Below, one piece after another: positions 17,605 to 26,165 of a stretch of DNA of 64,000 nucleotides (position 1 is its first letter; every line of letters starts with the position of its first letter). This DNA comes from Aliitabrizicola sp041905595 (GTDB lineage Bacteria > Pseudomonadota > Alphaproteobacteria > Rhodobacterales > Rhodobacteraceae): positions 1-64,000 of the forward strand of contig JAYRKT010000017.1 of the NCBI GenBank assembly GCA_041905595.1, in the 5' to 3' direction. A program made the position numbers and the translations under genes. The notes below the pieces were generated by a model, which searched no databases, had not been told where the DNA came from, and was given only the letters and a program-made list of their open reading frames with translations.

Positions 17605-18054
17605 ATGAAGGACTTTTCCAACGATTCCGAAACCATGCATTGGGAGGACTGCAGTTTCCGCCCGCTGGTGACAAGCCGCGAGACTGGTGGCGCGCTGTCG
17701 ATGACCGATACGCTGGTCGCCCCCGGCTTCGGTCCGGGGCGGCACTATCACGACGATGCCGACGAATACTTCCTGATCCTCGACGGCGAAATCGAAGTGG
17801 AACTTGACGGCGTTCGCGCCATAAAGGGTCCGGGCGAGGCGGTCTTCATCCCTCGGGGCAAGGTCCATTCCTTCCGCAATCCCGGCAAATCGCCCGCGCG
17901 GAAGATCGTGATCTTCACCCCCGGTGGGTTCGAGGGATGGTTCGCCGAAATGGCGCAGTTCCAATATCATGTGCCGGCCGACATGGCCGCCATCATCGAG
18001 GCGGCCAAGCGCCATCGCATGGTAGTGGTGGGCCCGCCGATGGGCCCCGCCTGA
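17605..18054 (+). CDS. Cupin domain protein
   Basis: A 149-residue single-domain cupin. The two cupin motifs are seen as GPGRHYHDDADEYFLILDGE (metal-binding His and Glu) and PRGKVHSFRNPG (second-motif His). The ligand or reaction is unknown; similar proteins range from dioxygenases to sugar-binding sensors. It starts at ATG 17605 with a strong GGGAGGA upstream and is divergent from a LysR regulator that is its likely controller. Confidence 0.9.
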   Translation: MKDFSNDSETMHWEDCSFRPLVTSRETGGALSMTDTLVAPGFGPGRHYHDDADEYFLILDGEIEVELDGVRAIKGPGEAVFIPRGKVHSFRNPGKSPARKIVIFTPGGFEGWFAEMAQFQYHVPADMAAIIEAAKRHRMVVVGPPMGPA

Positions 18055-18186
18055 TCGGCCCGGATGCAGAAAGCGGTCCGTTGGCTTAAGATCCGGACCG
18101 GTCCCAAGACAACCGCGCCGGCTGCCGAATGGGTTCGTCTTCTTCCCTCGTGCGAGAAGGCGACGACACAGATATGGTCAGGACCC

Positions 18187-18501
18187 ATGGCCAGCGATCT
18201 TGGACTGCATCCGCGCGAAACCCTGCCCGGCGCAGTGCCCCTGTCGGCACCTCACCGGGCGGAAAAGGATATGCTGGCCGCTCTGGCCGGGCGCGTGGCC
18301 GCGGCATGGCGGGGCTCGCGCGCCCGGCAGCATGGGGCCACGCTTCGGGTCCGCGGCCTCCTGATGCGTGAAACACCGCTGCATCTTCTGGGAGGCATCG
18401 GCCTGGCCGACCGGTCCGAGGTCAGGTCGCGCCATTATGACGACGTCCGTGATGTTCGTCCTGACGGGGTGTTGTTCCGCTCCCGCACTCTCAGACACTG
18501 A
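18187..18501 (+). CDS. Hypothetical protein
   Basis: A possible 104-residue protein that I do not recognise. It begins MASDLGLHPRETLPGAV and is Arg/Leu-rich with RVRGLLMRETPLHLLGG in the middle. Third codon positions are GC-rich like the neighbours, AGGA lies just before the ATG, and a GC hairpin (18504-18523) begins two bases after the stop, which supports a real gene end. An opposing minus-strand frame of similar length (18178-18498) has no ribosome site and looks like a shadow. Confidence is modest. Confidence 0.42.
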   Translation: MASDLGLHPRETLPGAVPLSAPHRAEKDMLAALAGRVAAAWRGSRARQHGATLRVRGLLMRETPLHLLGGIGLADRSEVRSRHYDDVRDVRPDGVLFRSRTLRH

Positions 18502-18503
18502 CA

Positions 18504-18523
18504 GGCGGGCTAATCCGCCCGCC
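18504..18523 (+). terminator. Hairpin after hypothetical gene
   Basis: Perfect 7-bp stem GGCGGGC-taatcc-GCCCGCC immediately after the stop at 18501. A short T-containing stretch (CTGCTTC) follows. A rho-independent or structural terminator is likely. Confidence 0.6.
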
Positions 18524-18726
18524 CTGCTTCACGCCGCGAAATTCCTTTGACCGCGCCACCACATGCCGCTAAAGCGCGGGGCATGGCCCAGACCCAGACC
18601 CTGTTCCGGTTCACTTCGCCGCGACGCCGATAAGGCGCTTTCGCGGCCCTTGGCCATTCGTCATCTTTCCTTGACGTCCCTGCGCCTTCTTGGCACCCCT
18701 TCATCTTCCAATCCGGAGCCGCACCC

Positions 18727-19923
18727 ATGATCAGTGCCGTCCTGCCCACCTACAATCGTGCGCCACTCGCCTTTCTCCGTGGCGAGGGCTCCTGGCTCAT
18801 TGCCGAGGATGGCAGCCGATACCTGGACTTGGGGGCGGGCATCGCCGTGAACGCGCTTGGCCATGCCCATCCCAAGCTGGTGGCCACCATTGCCGATCAG
18901 GCGGCGAAGCTCTGGCATGTCTCGAACCTCTACCGGATCCCCGAACAAGAGCGGCTGGCCGACCTTCTCGTCGCCAATACCTTCGCCGATACGGTGTTCT
19001 TCACCAATTCGGGCACCGAGACGATGGAACTTGCAGTGAAGATGGCCCGCAAATACTGGTACGAGAAGGGCCAGAAGGACCGGACCGAGATCCTCGCCTT
19101 CGACGGTGCCTTCCATGGCAGGTCCAGTGCCGCCATCGCTGCCGCCGGGTCCGAGAAGATGACCAAGGGCTTCGGCCCGCTCCTACCGGGCTTCCGGCAA
19201 CTCCCGTTCGGTGACATCGGCGCGGTCAAGGCTGCACTGAACGACCGGGTGGCGGCGATCATCGTCGAGCCGATCCAGGGCGAGGGTGGCATCCGGGCGC
19301 TGCCCGACGCCTTCCTGAAGGAACTGCGCGCGATCTGCGACGCGACCGGCACGCTCCTTATCCTCGACGAGGTGCAATGCGGCATGGGCCGCACCGGCAG
19401 GCTCTTCGCCCATGAATGGGCGGGGATCACCCCTGACATCATGATGGTCGCCAAGGGCATCGGCGGCGGCTTCCCGCTTGGCGCCGTGCTGGCCACCGAA
19501 GAAGCGGCCTCGGGCATGATTGCCGGCACCCATGGCTCCACCTATGGCGGCAACCCGCTCGGCTGCGCCGTGGGCACCGCCGTTGTCGAGGAGATCGCCG
19601 ATCCCGCCTTTCTGGCCGAGGTCGGCCGCAAGGGTGCGCTCTTCCGCCAGCGGCTGGAGGGCCTCGTCGCCGCCCATCCCGACCTGTTCGAAGCAGTGCG
19701 GGGGCAAGGTCTGATCCTCGGGCTGAAATGCAAGGTCCCGAACACGGACATCGTCAAGGCGGCCTATGGCGAACACCTGCTCACCGTGCCCGCAGCGGAC
19801 AACGTCATTCGCATCCTGCCCGCGCTGAACATACCCGACGCCGATATCGCCGAAGCCGTGCAGCGCCTCGACCGCGCGGCCGTCGCGGTCGAAAAGACGC
19901 TGGCAACCGCGCATGTCGGTTGA
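18727..19923 (+). CDS. argD: Acetylornithine/succinyldiaminopimelate aminotransferase
   Basis: A PLP-dependent class III aminotransferase making N-acetylornithine from N-acetylglutamate semialdehyde and glutamate in arginine synthesis; related enzymes also act on succinyl-diaminopimelate. The 398-residue protein has the PLP phosphate loop NSGTET (94-99), DEVQCGMGRTG (214-224) and the Schiff-base lysine K243 (MVAKGIGGGFPLGA). GGAG precedes ATG 18727. argF follows 141 bases later in the same direction, with a repeat element between them, so the pair is an arginine locus. Confidence 0.95.
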   Translation: MISAVLPTYNRAPLAFLRGEGSWLIAEDGSRYLDLGAGIAVNALGHAHPKLVATIADQAAKLWHVSNLYRIPEQERLADLLVANTFADTVFFTNSGTETMELAVKMARKYWYEKGQKDRTEILAFDGAFHGRSSAAIAAAGSEKMTKGFGPLLPGFRQLPFGDIGAVKAALNDRVAAIIVEPIQGEGGIRALPDAFLKELRAICDATGTLLILDEVQCGMGRTGRLFAHEWAGITPDIMMVAKGIGGGFPLGAVLATEEAASGMIAGTHGSTYGGNPLGCAVGTAVVEEIADPAFLAEVGRKGALFRQRLEGLVAAHPDLFEAVRGQGLILGLKCKVPNTDIVKAAYGEHLLTVPAADNVIRILPALNIPDADIAEAVQRLDRAAVAVEKTLATAHVG

Positions 19924-19983
19924 TCTCACAATGACGCTCGCCCCCAGGAGACGACGATCCGCTGCGTCCGACCTGACGCCTGA

Positions 19984-20030
19984 TCATTTTCTGCTCACAA
20001 ATATCCTCGGGGGTCCGGGGGCAGACAGCC
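19984..20030 (+). repeat. Intergenic 3'-end repeat, copy B
   Basis: Read on the plus strand it runs TCATTTTCTGCTC, then AAATATCCTCGGGGG, then GGGGGCAGACAGCC. This is nearly identical to the reverse complement of 2833-2876 and related to 27150-27180. It lies 60 bases downstream of the argD stop and 34 bases upstream of argF. Unlike copies A and C, the GC hairpin arm is incomplete. Confidence 0.7.
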
Positions 20031-20064
20031 TCTGGTTCCACCACCAGTCAAAAAGACCAGTCTG

Positions 20065-20991
20065 ATGAACAGCTTCCTTGATATCCACAAGACCGATCCA
20101 GCCGCGCTGCGGTCCATGATCGACACCGCTCACGCCATGAAGACTGCCCGCAACGGCCGGCCCAAGGGCATGCCCGACGATGACCAGCCGCTGGCCGGCC
20201 GCATGGTGGCGCTGATCTTCGAGAAACCCTCGACCCGCACCCGCGTCAGCTTCGATGTCGGCGTGCGCCAGATGGGCGGCCAGACGATGGTGCTGTCGGG
20301 CAAGGAGATGCAGCTTGGTCATGGCGAGACCATCGCCGACACCGCCCGCGTTCTCAGCCGCTATGTCGATCTCATCATGATCCGCACCTTCGAGGAGGCG
20401 ACACTCCTTGAGATGGCGGAATACGCCTCGGTCCCCGTCATCAACGGGCTCACCAACCGCACCCATCCCTGTCAGATCATGGCCGACGTCATGACCTATG
20501 AGGAACATCGCGGCCCGATCGCCGGGCGCAAGGTGGTGTGGTGCGGCGACGGCAACAACGTCTGTGCAAGCTTCCTGCATGCCGCCGGCCAGTTCGGCTT
20601 CGATTTCACCTTCACAGGGCCCGAGACGCTCGACCCAGAGCCTGGCTTCGTCGGTTTCGCCCGCGAAAAGGGGCGCTCGGTCAGGATCGAGCGCGATCCG
20701 GTGGCGGCGGTCACGGACGCCGACCTGGTTGTCACCGACACCTGGGTCAGCATGCACGACCCCGAAAGCGCCAAGGAACGGCGGCATAACCAGCTGCGCC
20801 CCTACCAGGTGAACGAGGCGCTGATGGAACACGCCAAGCCTGACGCGCTATTCATGCATTGCCTGCCGGCCCATCGCAATGACGAGGCGACGAGTGCGGT
20901 GATGGATGGTCCGCATTCGGTGATCTTCGACGAGGCCGAGAACCGCCTGCACGCGCAGAAGGCGGTCATGCGCTGGTGCCTTGGGGTGTGA
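20065..20991 (+). CDS. argF: Ornithine carbamoyltransferase
   Basis: Transfers the carbamoyl group from carbamoyl phosphate to ornithine, giving citrulline in arginine synthesis. The 308-residue protein contains the carbamoyl-phosphate site FEKPSTRTRVSF (STRTR at 56-60), RTHPCQ, and the ornithine-binding HCLPAHR near the C-terminus. The length is normal. The ribosome site is weak. It lies downstream of argD and is followed after four bases by the isochorismatase-fold gene. Confidence 0.97.
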   Translation: MNSFLDIHKTDPAALRSMIDTAHAMKTARNGRPKGMPDDDQPLAGRMVALIFEKPSTRTRVSFDVGVRQMGGQTMVLSGKEMQLGHGETIADTARVLSRYVDLIMIRTFEEATLLEMAEYASVPVINGLTNRTHPCQIMADVMTYEEHRGPIAGRKVVWCGDGNNVCASFLHAAGQFGFDFTFTGPETLDPEPGFVGFAREKGRSVRIERDPVAAVTDADLVVTDTWVSMHDPESAKERRHNQLRPYQVNEALMEHAKPDALFMHCLPAHRNDEATSAVMDGPHSVIFDEAENRLHAQKAVMRWCLGV

Positions 20992-20995
20992 TGCC

Positions 20996-21541
20996 ATGAC
21001 AACGGCGCTTCTCGTCATCGATATGCAGATGGAGATGGCCCGCCGCACCGAGGCGGGGCGGGAGCGGGCCAATCCGCAGGCCGAGGAGCGGGTGGCGGAG
21101 TTGCTGGCGCTGTTCCGCGCCGGCGGGATGCCTGTGCTTCATGTCCATCATGACGAGCCGGGCACTCCGTTCGCCAAGGGCCAGCCGGGGGCCGAGGTGA
21201 TGCCCTGCGCCCGGCCGTTGCCGGGCGAACCGGTCTTCGTGAAATCGCGATCATCGGCCTTCGCGGGAACCGGGCTGGACAGCCATCTCAGGGAGCATGG
21301 CATAGACCGCCTGGTTCTGACCGGGGCGGTTGCCGCCTTCTGCGTGACCTCGACCACGCGCGCTGCCTCGGACCTTGGCTATCAGGTAATCCTGCCCGCG
21401 GTTTCCCTGATCGGTTTCGACTTTCCCCGCCCGGATGGCAGCCGCATTTCCGCCGAGGCCTTGCTGGACATGACGCTGACGATCCTTGGCGCGGATTTCG
21501 CGCAGGTCATGCCCACGGGGGCGGTGGCTCAGGCGATCTGA
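20996..21541 (+). CDS. Isochorismatase-fold cysteine hydrolase
   Basis: A 181-residue hydrolase of the isochorismatase-like superfamily. The catalytic triad is complete: D9 (LLVIDMQ), K83 (VFVKSRSSAF) and C116 (AAFCVTSTTRAA, after the family's cis-peptide region). Members cleave amides such as nicotinamide or ureas; the substrate here is unknown. ATG 20996 lies five bases after the argF stop, so it is probably cotranscribed with argF. Twin hairpins follow the stop. Confidence 0.92.
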   Translation: MTTALLVIDMQMEMARRTEAGRERANPQAEERVAELLALFRAGGMPVLHVHHDEPGTPFAKGQPGAEVMPCARPLPGEPVFVKSRSSAFAGTGLDSHLREHGIDRLVLTGAVAAFCVTSTTRAASDLGYQVILPAVSLIGFDFPRPDGSRISAEALLDMTLTILGADFAQVMPTGAVAQAI

Positions 21542-21558
21542 AGCAGCCGGAGCGGAAA

Positions 21559-21604
21559 GCAGATTCCTTCAAAGGAATTTGCCAAAACCCTTCAAAGGTT
21601 TTGG
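21559..21604. terminator. Twin-hairpin bidirectional terminator
   Basis: Two adjacent inverted repeats share the core CCTTCAAAGG: ATTCC-ttcaaa-GGAAT inside 21559-21582, and the 8-bp stem CCAAAACC-cttcaaa-GGTTTTGG at 21582-21604. They fill the 68-base gap between the convergent isochorismatase and MFS genes. The A-rich and T-rich stem sides would give U-rich RNA on both strands, as expected for a bidirectional terminator. Confidence 0.7.
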
Positions 21605-21609
21605 TCGCG

Positions 21610-22797
21610 TTATTCGGCCGGGTGTGGGTGCGCACCGATCCGGTCCGCCGAGGAAACGCGCGACGACAGCGCCGCGACGATGGCAAGCAATAGGGCCAGC
21701 ACGAAATAGGTGAGCCGGTAGCCGATGTGTTCGGCGGCGAACCCGATTGCCGAAGGCGCAAACAGGATGCCGGCATAACCCATCATCGCGACCGTGGCGA
21801 TGCCGCTGCCCGCGCTTGCGCCCGGATGGTTGCCGGCTGCCGACAGCACGATCGGCACCATGTTCGCGACACCGAGGCCCGCTATCCCGAAGCAGAGGAT
21901 CGCAATCAGGTCACTCGGCGCCGCGCTTGCGCCCAGAAGGCCGACCGCCCCGACCACGCCGGAAATGCGGAGGGTCATGACGGCGCCGAAGCGGTTGCGG
22001 ACTGAATCCCCAAGGAAGCGCACCAGAGCCATTGTGCCGGCGAACAGCGCGAAGGCGAACGAGGCCGTCGCGAGAGAAGAGCCGTGCTCCTTGGTGAGAT
22101 AGAGCGCCGCCCAGTCGAGCACGCCACCCTCGGGTACCATCGAGAAAAGCGCCATGATGCCAAGTGCATAGAGGGCAATGTCACGCTTGCCGGCGCCTTT
22201 CTGACGCGGCTCGCCGGGCGAGGCGGGCGTCCTTTCGTCACTGACCAGGAATGGCATCGCCGCCAGCATCAGCATCAGTGCGAGTATGCTAGCGCCGATC
22301 GCATGGGCCTCGCGCCCGACATGGGAAATGACGTAGCCGCCCACACCGCCGCCGAGGAATCCGCCAAGGCTCCAGAAGCCATGCGACGAGGACATGATCG
22401 CGCGATGCAGCTTGCGCTCGACCTGCACGGCATTGGCGTTCATCGACACGTCCATTGTCCCCAGGAACGCCCCCATGATCGCCATGGTTGCGGCAAGGAT
22501 CGGCACGGTTGGGGAAACGATTACCGCAACCAGTGTGCCGCTCGACAGCAGGGCGAAGATGCGCAGCATCCGCCGCGACCCGTAGCGGGCGATGAGCCGG
22601 CCGGAAAAGGACATGGCTCCGACCGCGCCCAGACCAAGGACAAGGATCAGGAGCCCGAGTGTGCTTTCCGTGATCTGGTGAACCGGAAGCAGCAAGGGAA
22701 TCTGCGGCGCCCAGGAGCCGAAAAGGAATCCGTTCGACAGGAACATCGCCGCCACGGCCCATCGACCGCGGGTTGCGGCCTGCATGTCTCTGGTCAT
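21610..22797 (-). CDS. MFS transporter (YbjJ-like)
   Basis: A 395-residue inner-membrane transporter of the major facilitator superfamily with about twelve hydrophobic helices. The family loop between helices 2 and 3 reads GRLIARYGSRRMLR, and DVSMNANAVQVERKL followed by IMSSSHGFWSLGG matches the YbjJ subgroup. Its cargo is unknown. AGGAGA lies eight bases upstream of ATG 22797. It stands alone, 85 bases from the hrpB stop, and converges on the isochorismatase gene. Confidence 0.92.
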   Translation of the reverse strand: MTRDMQAATRGRWAVAAMFLSNGFLFGSWAPQIPLLLPVHQITESTLGLLILVLGLGAVGAMSFSGRLIARYGSRRMLRIFALLSSGTLVAVIVSPTVPILAATMAIMGAFLGTMDVSMNANAVQVERKLHRAIMSSSHGFWSLGGFLGGGVGGYVISHVGREAHAIGASILALMLMLAAMPFLVSDERTPASPGEPRQKGAGKRDIALYALGIMALFSMVPEGGVLDWAALYLTKEHGSSLATASFAFALFAGTMALVRFLGDSVRNRFGAVMTLRISGVVGAVGLLGASAAPSDLIAILCFGIAGLGVANMVPIVLSAAGNHPGASAGSGIATVAMMGYAGILFAPSAIGFAAEHIGYRLTYFVLALLLAIVAALSSRVSSADRIGAHPHPAE

Positions 22798-22882
22798 CTC
22801 GGATTCTCCTGCTCGCCCGAATATCCATATGCCGAAAAAGCGGGCAGGAAAAGGTCGGATCCGAAGCGCTTTGGGGGATCTG

Positions 22883-25324
22883 TCAGGTGCCGCGAGGCTT
22901 GGCCCTCAGTGTCGGTTCAGCCTCGGTCGGGTCCTCGGGCCAGGGATGCCGCGGATAGCGGCCACGCATGTCCTTGCGGACATCGGCATAGGACGAGCCC
23001 CAGAAACCGGGCAGGTCCATCGTCACCTGCACCGGCTTTCCGCCCGGGGAGAGCATGGTGATGCGCAGGGGACGATGCGCCACCGTCGGATGACGCGTGA
23101 CGCCGAAAAGCTCCTGCAGCTTCAGTTCGATAGAGGGCGCCTCGCCGTCATAGTCGATGGGAACCCGCCGACCGAGCGGGGTTTCGAAATGCGAGGGGCA
23201 AAGACGCTCGACCTCCTGCATCTGCTCCCAACTCAGCGACTGGCGCAGCGGCTCTGTCAGGTCGAGCGCGCGCAGATCGGCTTCGCTGCGGCGTTTGCCG
23301 AGCCAGGGCAGAAGCCAGGCCTCGGCCCGTGCCAGCAGCGCCTCGTCGCGGCAATCGGGCAGGTCGGCCCCGTCGGCGCGGGCCAGTTCAATACGCGCGC
23401 GCAGGCGGCGGGCAGGCTCGCTCCATGTCAGGCCGATCTGGCGCAGCCCGTCGAGCGCGGCGCGCGCCACATCCTCGTCCGCCGCGTCTGGCCAGGGTTG
23501 GTCGGAAAGGACCATTGCCCCCAGCACCTCCTGCCGTCGCGCCAGCACGCGCCCGTCCCGCCGGGACCATTCGCAGACGCTGCGGCTTTCGATCCGGTCG
23601 CCAAAGAGCGATCGCAACTCGGGTTCGGTCAACGCGACTGCCTGGCGGATCCGCGCCTCGCGGGTGTCGCCATCAAGGTCGGTGGCCACGATCAGGCGCA
23701 TGTCAGACAGGGGCAGGCCCGGCTCCATTGCCGCGCCCTTGCCACCGGACAGCACCCAACGGGGCTGATCGCCCTTGCGTCGCAGCCCGACCCGATCGGG
23801 ATAGGCCAGTGCCGCCATTGCCCCTGCGCTCATCGGTTGGGTGGTTTCGTCTGCCAGACGGACAAGGCGCCGGCTCTCCTCGCGGACGCGCTCAAGGGTC
23901 GGCCGGTGGATGGAGAAAGGATGATCCGATTCAAAGCGTTTTGGGTCCTGAAGCGCGTCCAGCCGCAAGGCCAGATCGGGCGGCGCGCCGCGCAGGGGGT
24001 CGCGCTCCTGCATCAGCGCCGCAAGGGGCCCCGCCTGCCGCCCGGCCAGCGCGAGCATATGGGCCAGCCTGGGATGCAGCGGCATCAGGGCAAGGCGTCT
24101 GCCGTGATCGGTGATGCGGTTTGCCGGATCGAGCGCCCCGAGATCGCGCAGAAGCGTCCGTGCTTCGGCCAGCGCCGGGGCAGGGGGTGGGGTCAGGAAC
24201 GACAACCCCTCGCCGCCCCCCCAGAGCGCCAATTCCAGCGCCAGTCCCGTCAGGTCCGCCGCCGCGATTTCCGGTGGCGGATACGCGGCCAGCGCCCCTT
24301 CCTCGGCCTTCGCCCAAAGCCGGTAGCAAACGCCTTCTGCCACGCGACCGGCTCGTCCCCTCCGCTGTTCGGCCTCGGCCTTGGTGACGCGCTCTGTCAC
24401 CAAACGCGACATGCCCGAGGATGGATCGAAGCGCGCCCGCCGTGCACGACCGCCATCGACGACGACACGGATGTCCGGCAGGGTCAGCGAAGTTTCGGCG
24501 ATCGAGGTTGCCAGCACGATCTTGCGTCCCGAGAGGGCCGGGGCGACAGCAGCGCGCTGTGCCGTGAAGTCCATCGCCCCGAACAGGGGCCGCACCTCGA
24601 TTCCGTCTGGCAGGCGCCCTTTCAGCAACCCTTCCACGCGGCGGATTTCACCCTCGCCTGGCAGGAACGCCAGAAGCCCCCCCGCCGAGGTCTCGTCGAG
24701 TGACTGAAGGATCAGCTCGGCAAGCGCCGGTTCGAGCCTGGCCCCGGCCGGAAGCGGGCGCGCCAGCCATCGGGTTTCCACCGGAAAGGCCCGCCCGGCC
24801 GAAGTGACAATCGGCGCGTCGCCCATCAAGGCCGCCACGGGCGCGGCGTCGAGCGTCGCCGACATCACGACCAGCCGCAGATCCTCGCGCAGCGCGGCCC
24901 GCACCTCGAGTGCCAGGGCGAGGCCAAGATCGGCATTCAGCGAACGTTCGTGGAACTCGTCGAAGATCAGCGCGCCGATGCCGTCAAGCGAGGGGTCCGA
25001 TTGCAGCATCCGCGTCAGGATGCCCTCGGTCACCACTTCGATCCTTGTCGCGCGCGAGACCTTCGCCTCGCCCCGGATGCGATAGCCCACTGTCTGCCCG
25101 ACAGTTTGCCCTAGCGTTTCGGCCATCCGCTCGGCCGCTGCCCTGGCGGCAAGCCGGCGCGGCTCCAGCATGACGATCCGGCCCGTGATCTCAGGCAGTA
25201 GGGCAAGCGGAACGCGGGTGGTCTTTCCGGCGCCGGGCGGAGCCTGCAGCACGGCCATGCCCCGGCCGCGCAGGGCGGCGACCAGTCCGGGAAGGGCCTC
25301 GTCGATGGGAAGCGGGTCTGTCAC
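22883..25324 (-). CDS. hrpB: ATP-dependent RNA helicase HrpB
   Basis: A DEAH/RHA-type helicase of 813 residues; the cellular job of HrpB is still poorly defined, though RNA-dependent ATPase activity is expected. Motif I is PGAGKTT (30-36), motif II is DEFH (122-125), motif III is SAT in VVMSATLD and motif VI is QRRGRAGR. The HrpB-specific C-terminal domain with WGSSYADVRKDMRGRYPRHP ends the protein. The start is GTG at 25324, only seven bases after the DUF3108 stop, so the two genes are likely an operon. Confidence 0.95.
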   Translation of the reverse strand: MTDPLPIDEALPGLVAALRGRGMAVLQAPPGAGKTTRVPLALLPEITGRIVMLEPRRLAARAAAERMAETLGQTVGQTVGYRIRGEAKVSRATRIEVVTEGILTRMLQSDPSLDGIGALIFDEFHERSLNADLGLALALEVRAALREDLRLVVMSATLDAAPVAALMGDAPIVTSAGRAFPVETRWLARPLPAGARLEPALAELILQSLDETSAGGLLAFLPGEGEIRRVEGLLKGRLPDGIEVRPLFGAMDFTAQRAAVAPALSGRKIVLATSIAETSLTLPDIRVVVDGGRARRARFDPSSGMSRLVTERVTKAEAEQRRGRAGRVAEGVCYRLWAKAEEGALAAYPPPEIAAADLTGLALELALWGGGEGLSFLTPPPAPALAEARTLLRDLGALDPANRITDHGRRLALMPLHPRLAHMLALAGRQAGPLAALMQERDPLRGAPPDLALRLDALQDPKRFESDHPFSIHRPTLERVREESRRLVRLADETTQPMSAGAMAALAYPDRVGLRRKGDQPRWVLSGGKGAAMEPGLPLSDMRLIVATDLDGDTREARIRQAVALTEPELRSLFGDRIESRSVCEWSRRDGRVLARRQEVLGAMVLSDQPWPDAADEDVARAALDGLRQIGLTWSEPARRLRARIELARADGADLPDCRDEALLARAEAWLLPWLGKRRSEADLRALDLTEPLRQSLSWEQMQEVERLCPSHFETPLGRRVPIDYDGEAPSIELKLQELFGVTRHPTVAHRPLRITMLSPGGKPVQVTMDLPGFWGSSYADVRKDMRGRYPRHPWPEDPTEAEPTLRAKPRGT

Positions 25325-25331
25325 CCCCGCC

Positions 25332-26045
25332 TTATCGCCGTTTCATCCGGCCTTTGCCATAGAGCGTGTCCATGGTGATCTCGGCCACCTGGACCTTGTC
25401 TTGCCCGGCCGGTTCCAGCAGCAGAGTGAAGGGGAAGCGGATCTTCTCGGCCATATCCTTGTCACTGAAGCCGGCGACACGCCGATACTCCCCCGCGCAG
25501 GTCGTGCCGTCCGGTGTGGCTCTCGGCGGACCAATGGCCACAAGACTGCGTCGCTTGCCGTCGAAAAGCTGCAGGGTCAAGTCGCAGGCTTCGTCCTGTG
25601 GAACGCTGCGCAAGGCCGCGAACATCGCGGTCAGGGGGTCGACCGTGCCACCCTGTTTCGCTGGATCGAGGCCGCCGCTGCCAGGAGGGCGCGGCGGATT
25701 GTAGACCTTCACTTGCGGCACGCCGTTGCGGTATTCCATCACCGCCTCGGACTGGCGCTTTCCGGTATCAGCAGCCTCGACATAGCGTTGCGGGGTGAAG
25801 CGGTCTCCCTTGACCCGGCCGGAGGAGGAGCCGTCGTAGCGGATATGCTTCACCCAGTCGAACAGACCGCCGCTTTGCAGGCGCCCGGTGACGGAATAGC
25901 GGCCATCGCGGATCTCGCCGGAATAGCTGACCGTCCCGACATGCAAGCCGCGTATCGAAAGGTCATAAACGGCGGAGTCCTCGGCCGTCGCTGGCAGCGC
26001 CACCGCAAACAAGGCTAGGACACTGGCAAGAAGCTGTGACCGCAT
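25332..26045 (-). CDS. DUF3108 domain protein, periplasmic
   Basis: A 237-residue exported protein of the DUF3108 family, function unknown. It has a signal peptide (LLASVLALFAVALPATAE, cleavage near residue 21) and then a beta-rich domain containing YDLSIRGLHVGTVSYSG, FDWVKHIRYDGSSSG and GKRRSLVAIGPP. GGGAGA precedes the start. It is first in a probable operon with hrpB and divergent from meaB. Confidence 0.87.
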   Translation of the reverse strand: MRSQLLASVLALFAVALPATAEDSAVYDLSIRGLHVGTVSYSGEIRDGRYSVTGRLQSGGLFDWVKHIRYDGSSSGRVKGDRFTPQRYVEAADTGKRQSEAVMEYRNGVPQVKVYNPPRPPGSGGLDPAKQGGTVDPLTAMFAALRSVPQDEACDLTLQLFDGKRRSLVAIGPPRATPDGTTCAGEYRRVAGFSDKDMAEKIRFPFTLLLEPAGQDKVQVAEITMDTLYGKGRMKRR

Positions 26046-26165
26046 TGGAATCTCCCGTCTCTGGCCGGAATCCTAGCGCGGCTTTGTGACAGGGGCAGCC
26101 CCGGCGGCGTTGACAATCCGGTGTGGGGTGGTGCTTGTCAGGCGGAACTTCGCCGGAGGGTGCCC

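Noticed and set aside
18178..18498. Minus-strand frame opposite the hypothetical gene at 18187-18501
   Set aside because: No ribosome site and no terminator at its end; the plus-strand frame is followed directly by a hairpin.
22784..24703. A 639-codon plus-strand frame
   Set aside because: It is antisense to hrpB, which has all helicase motifs; the frame's product is Arg/Gln/Pro-rich without recognisable family.
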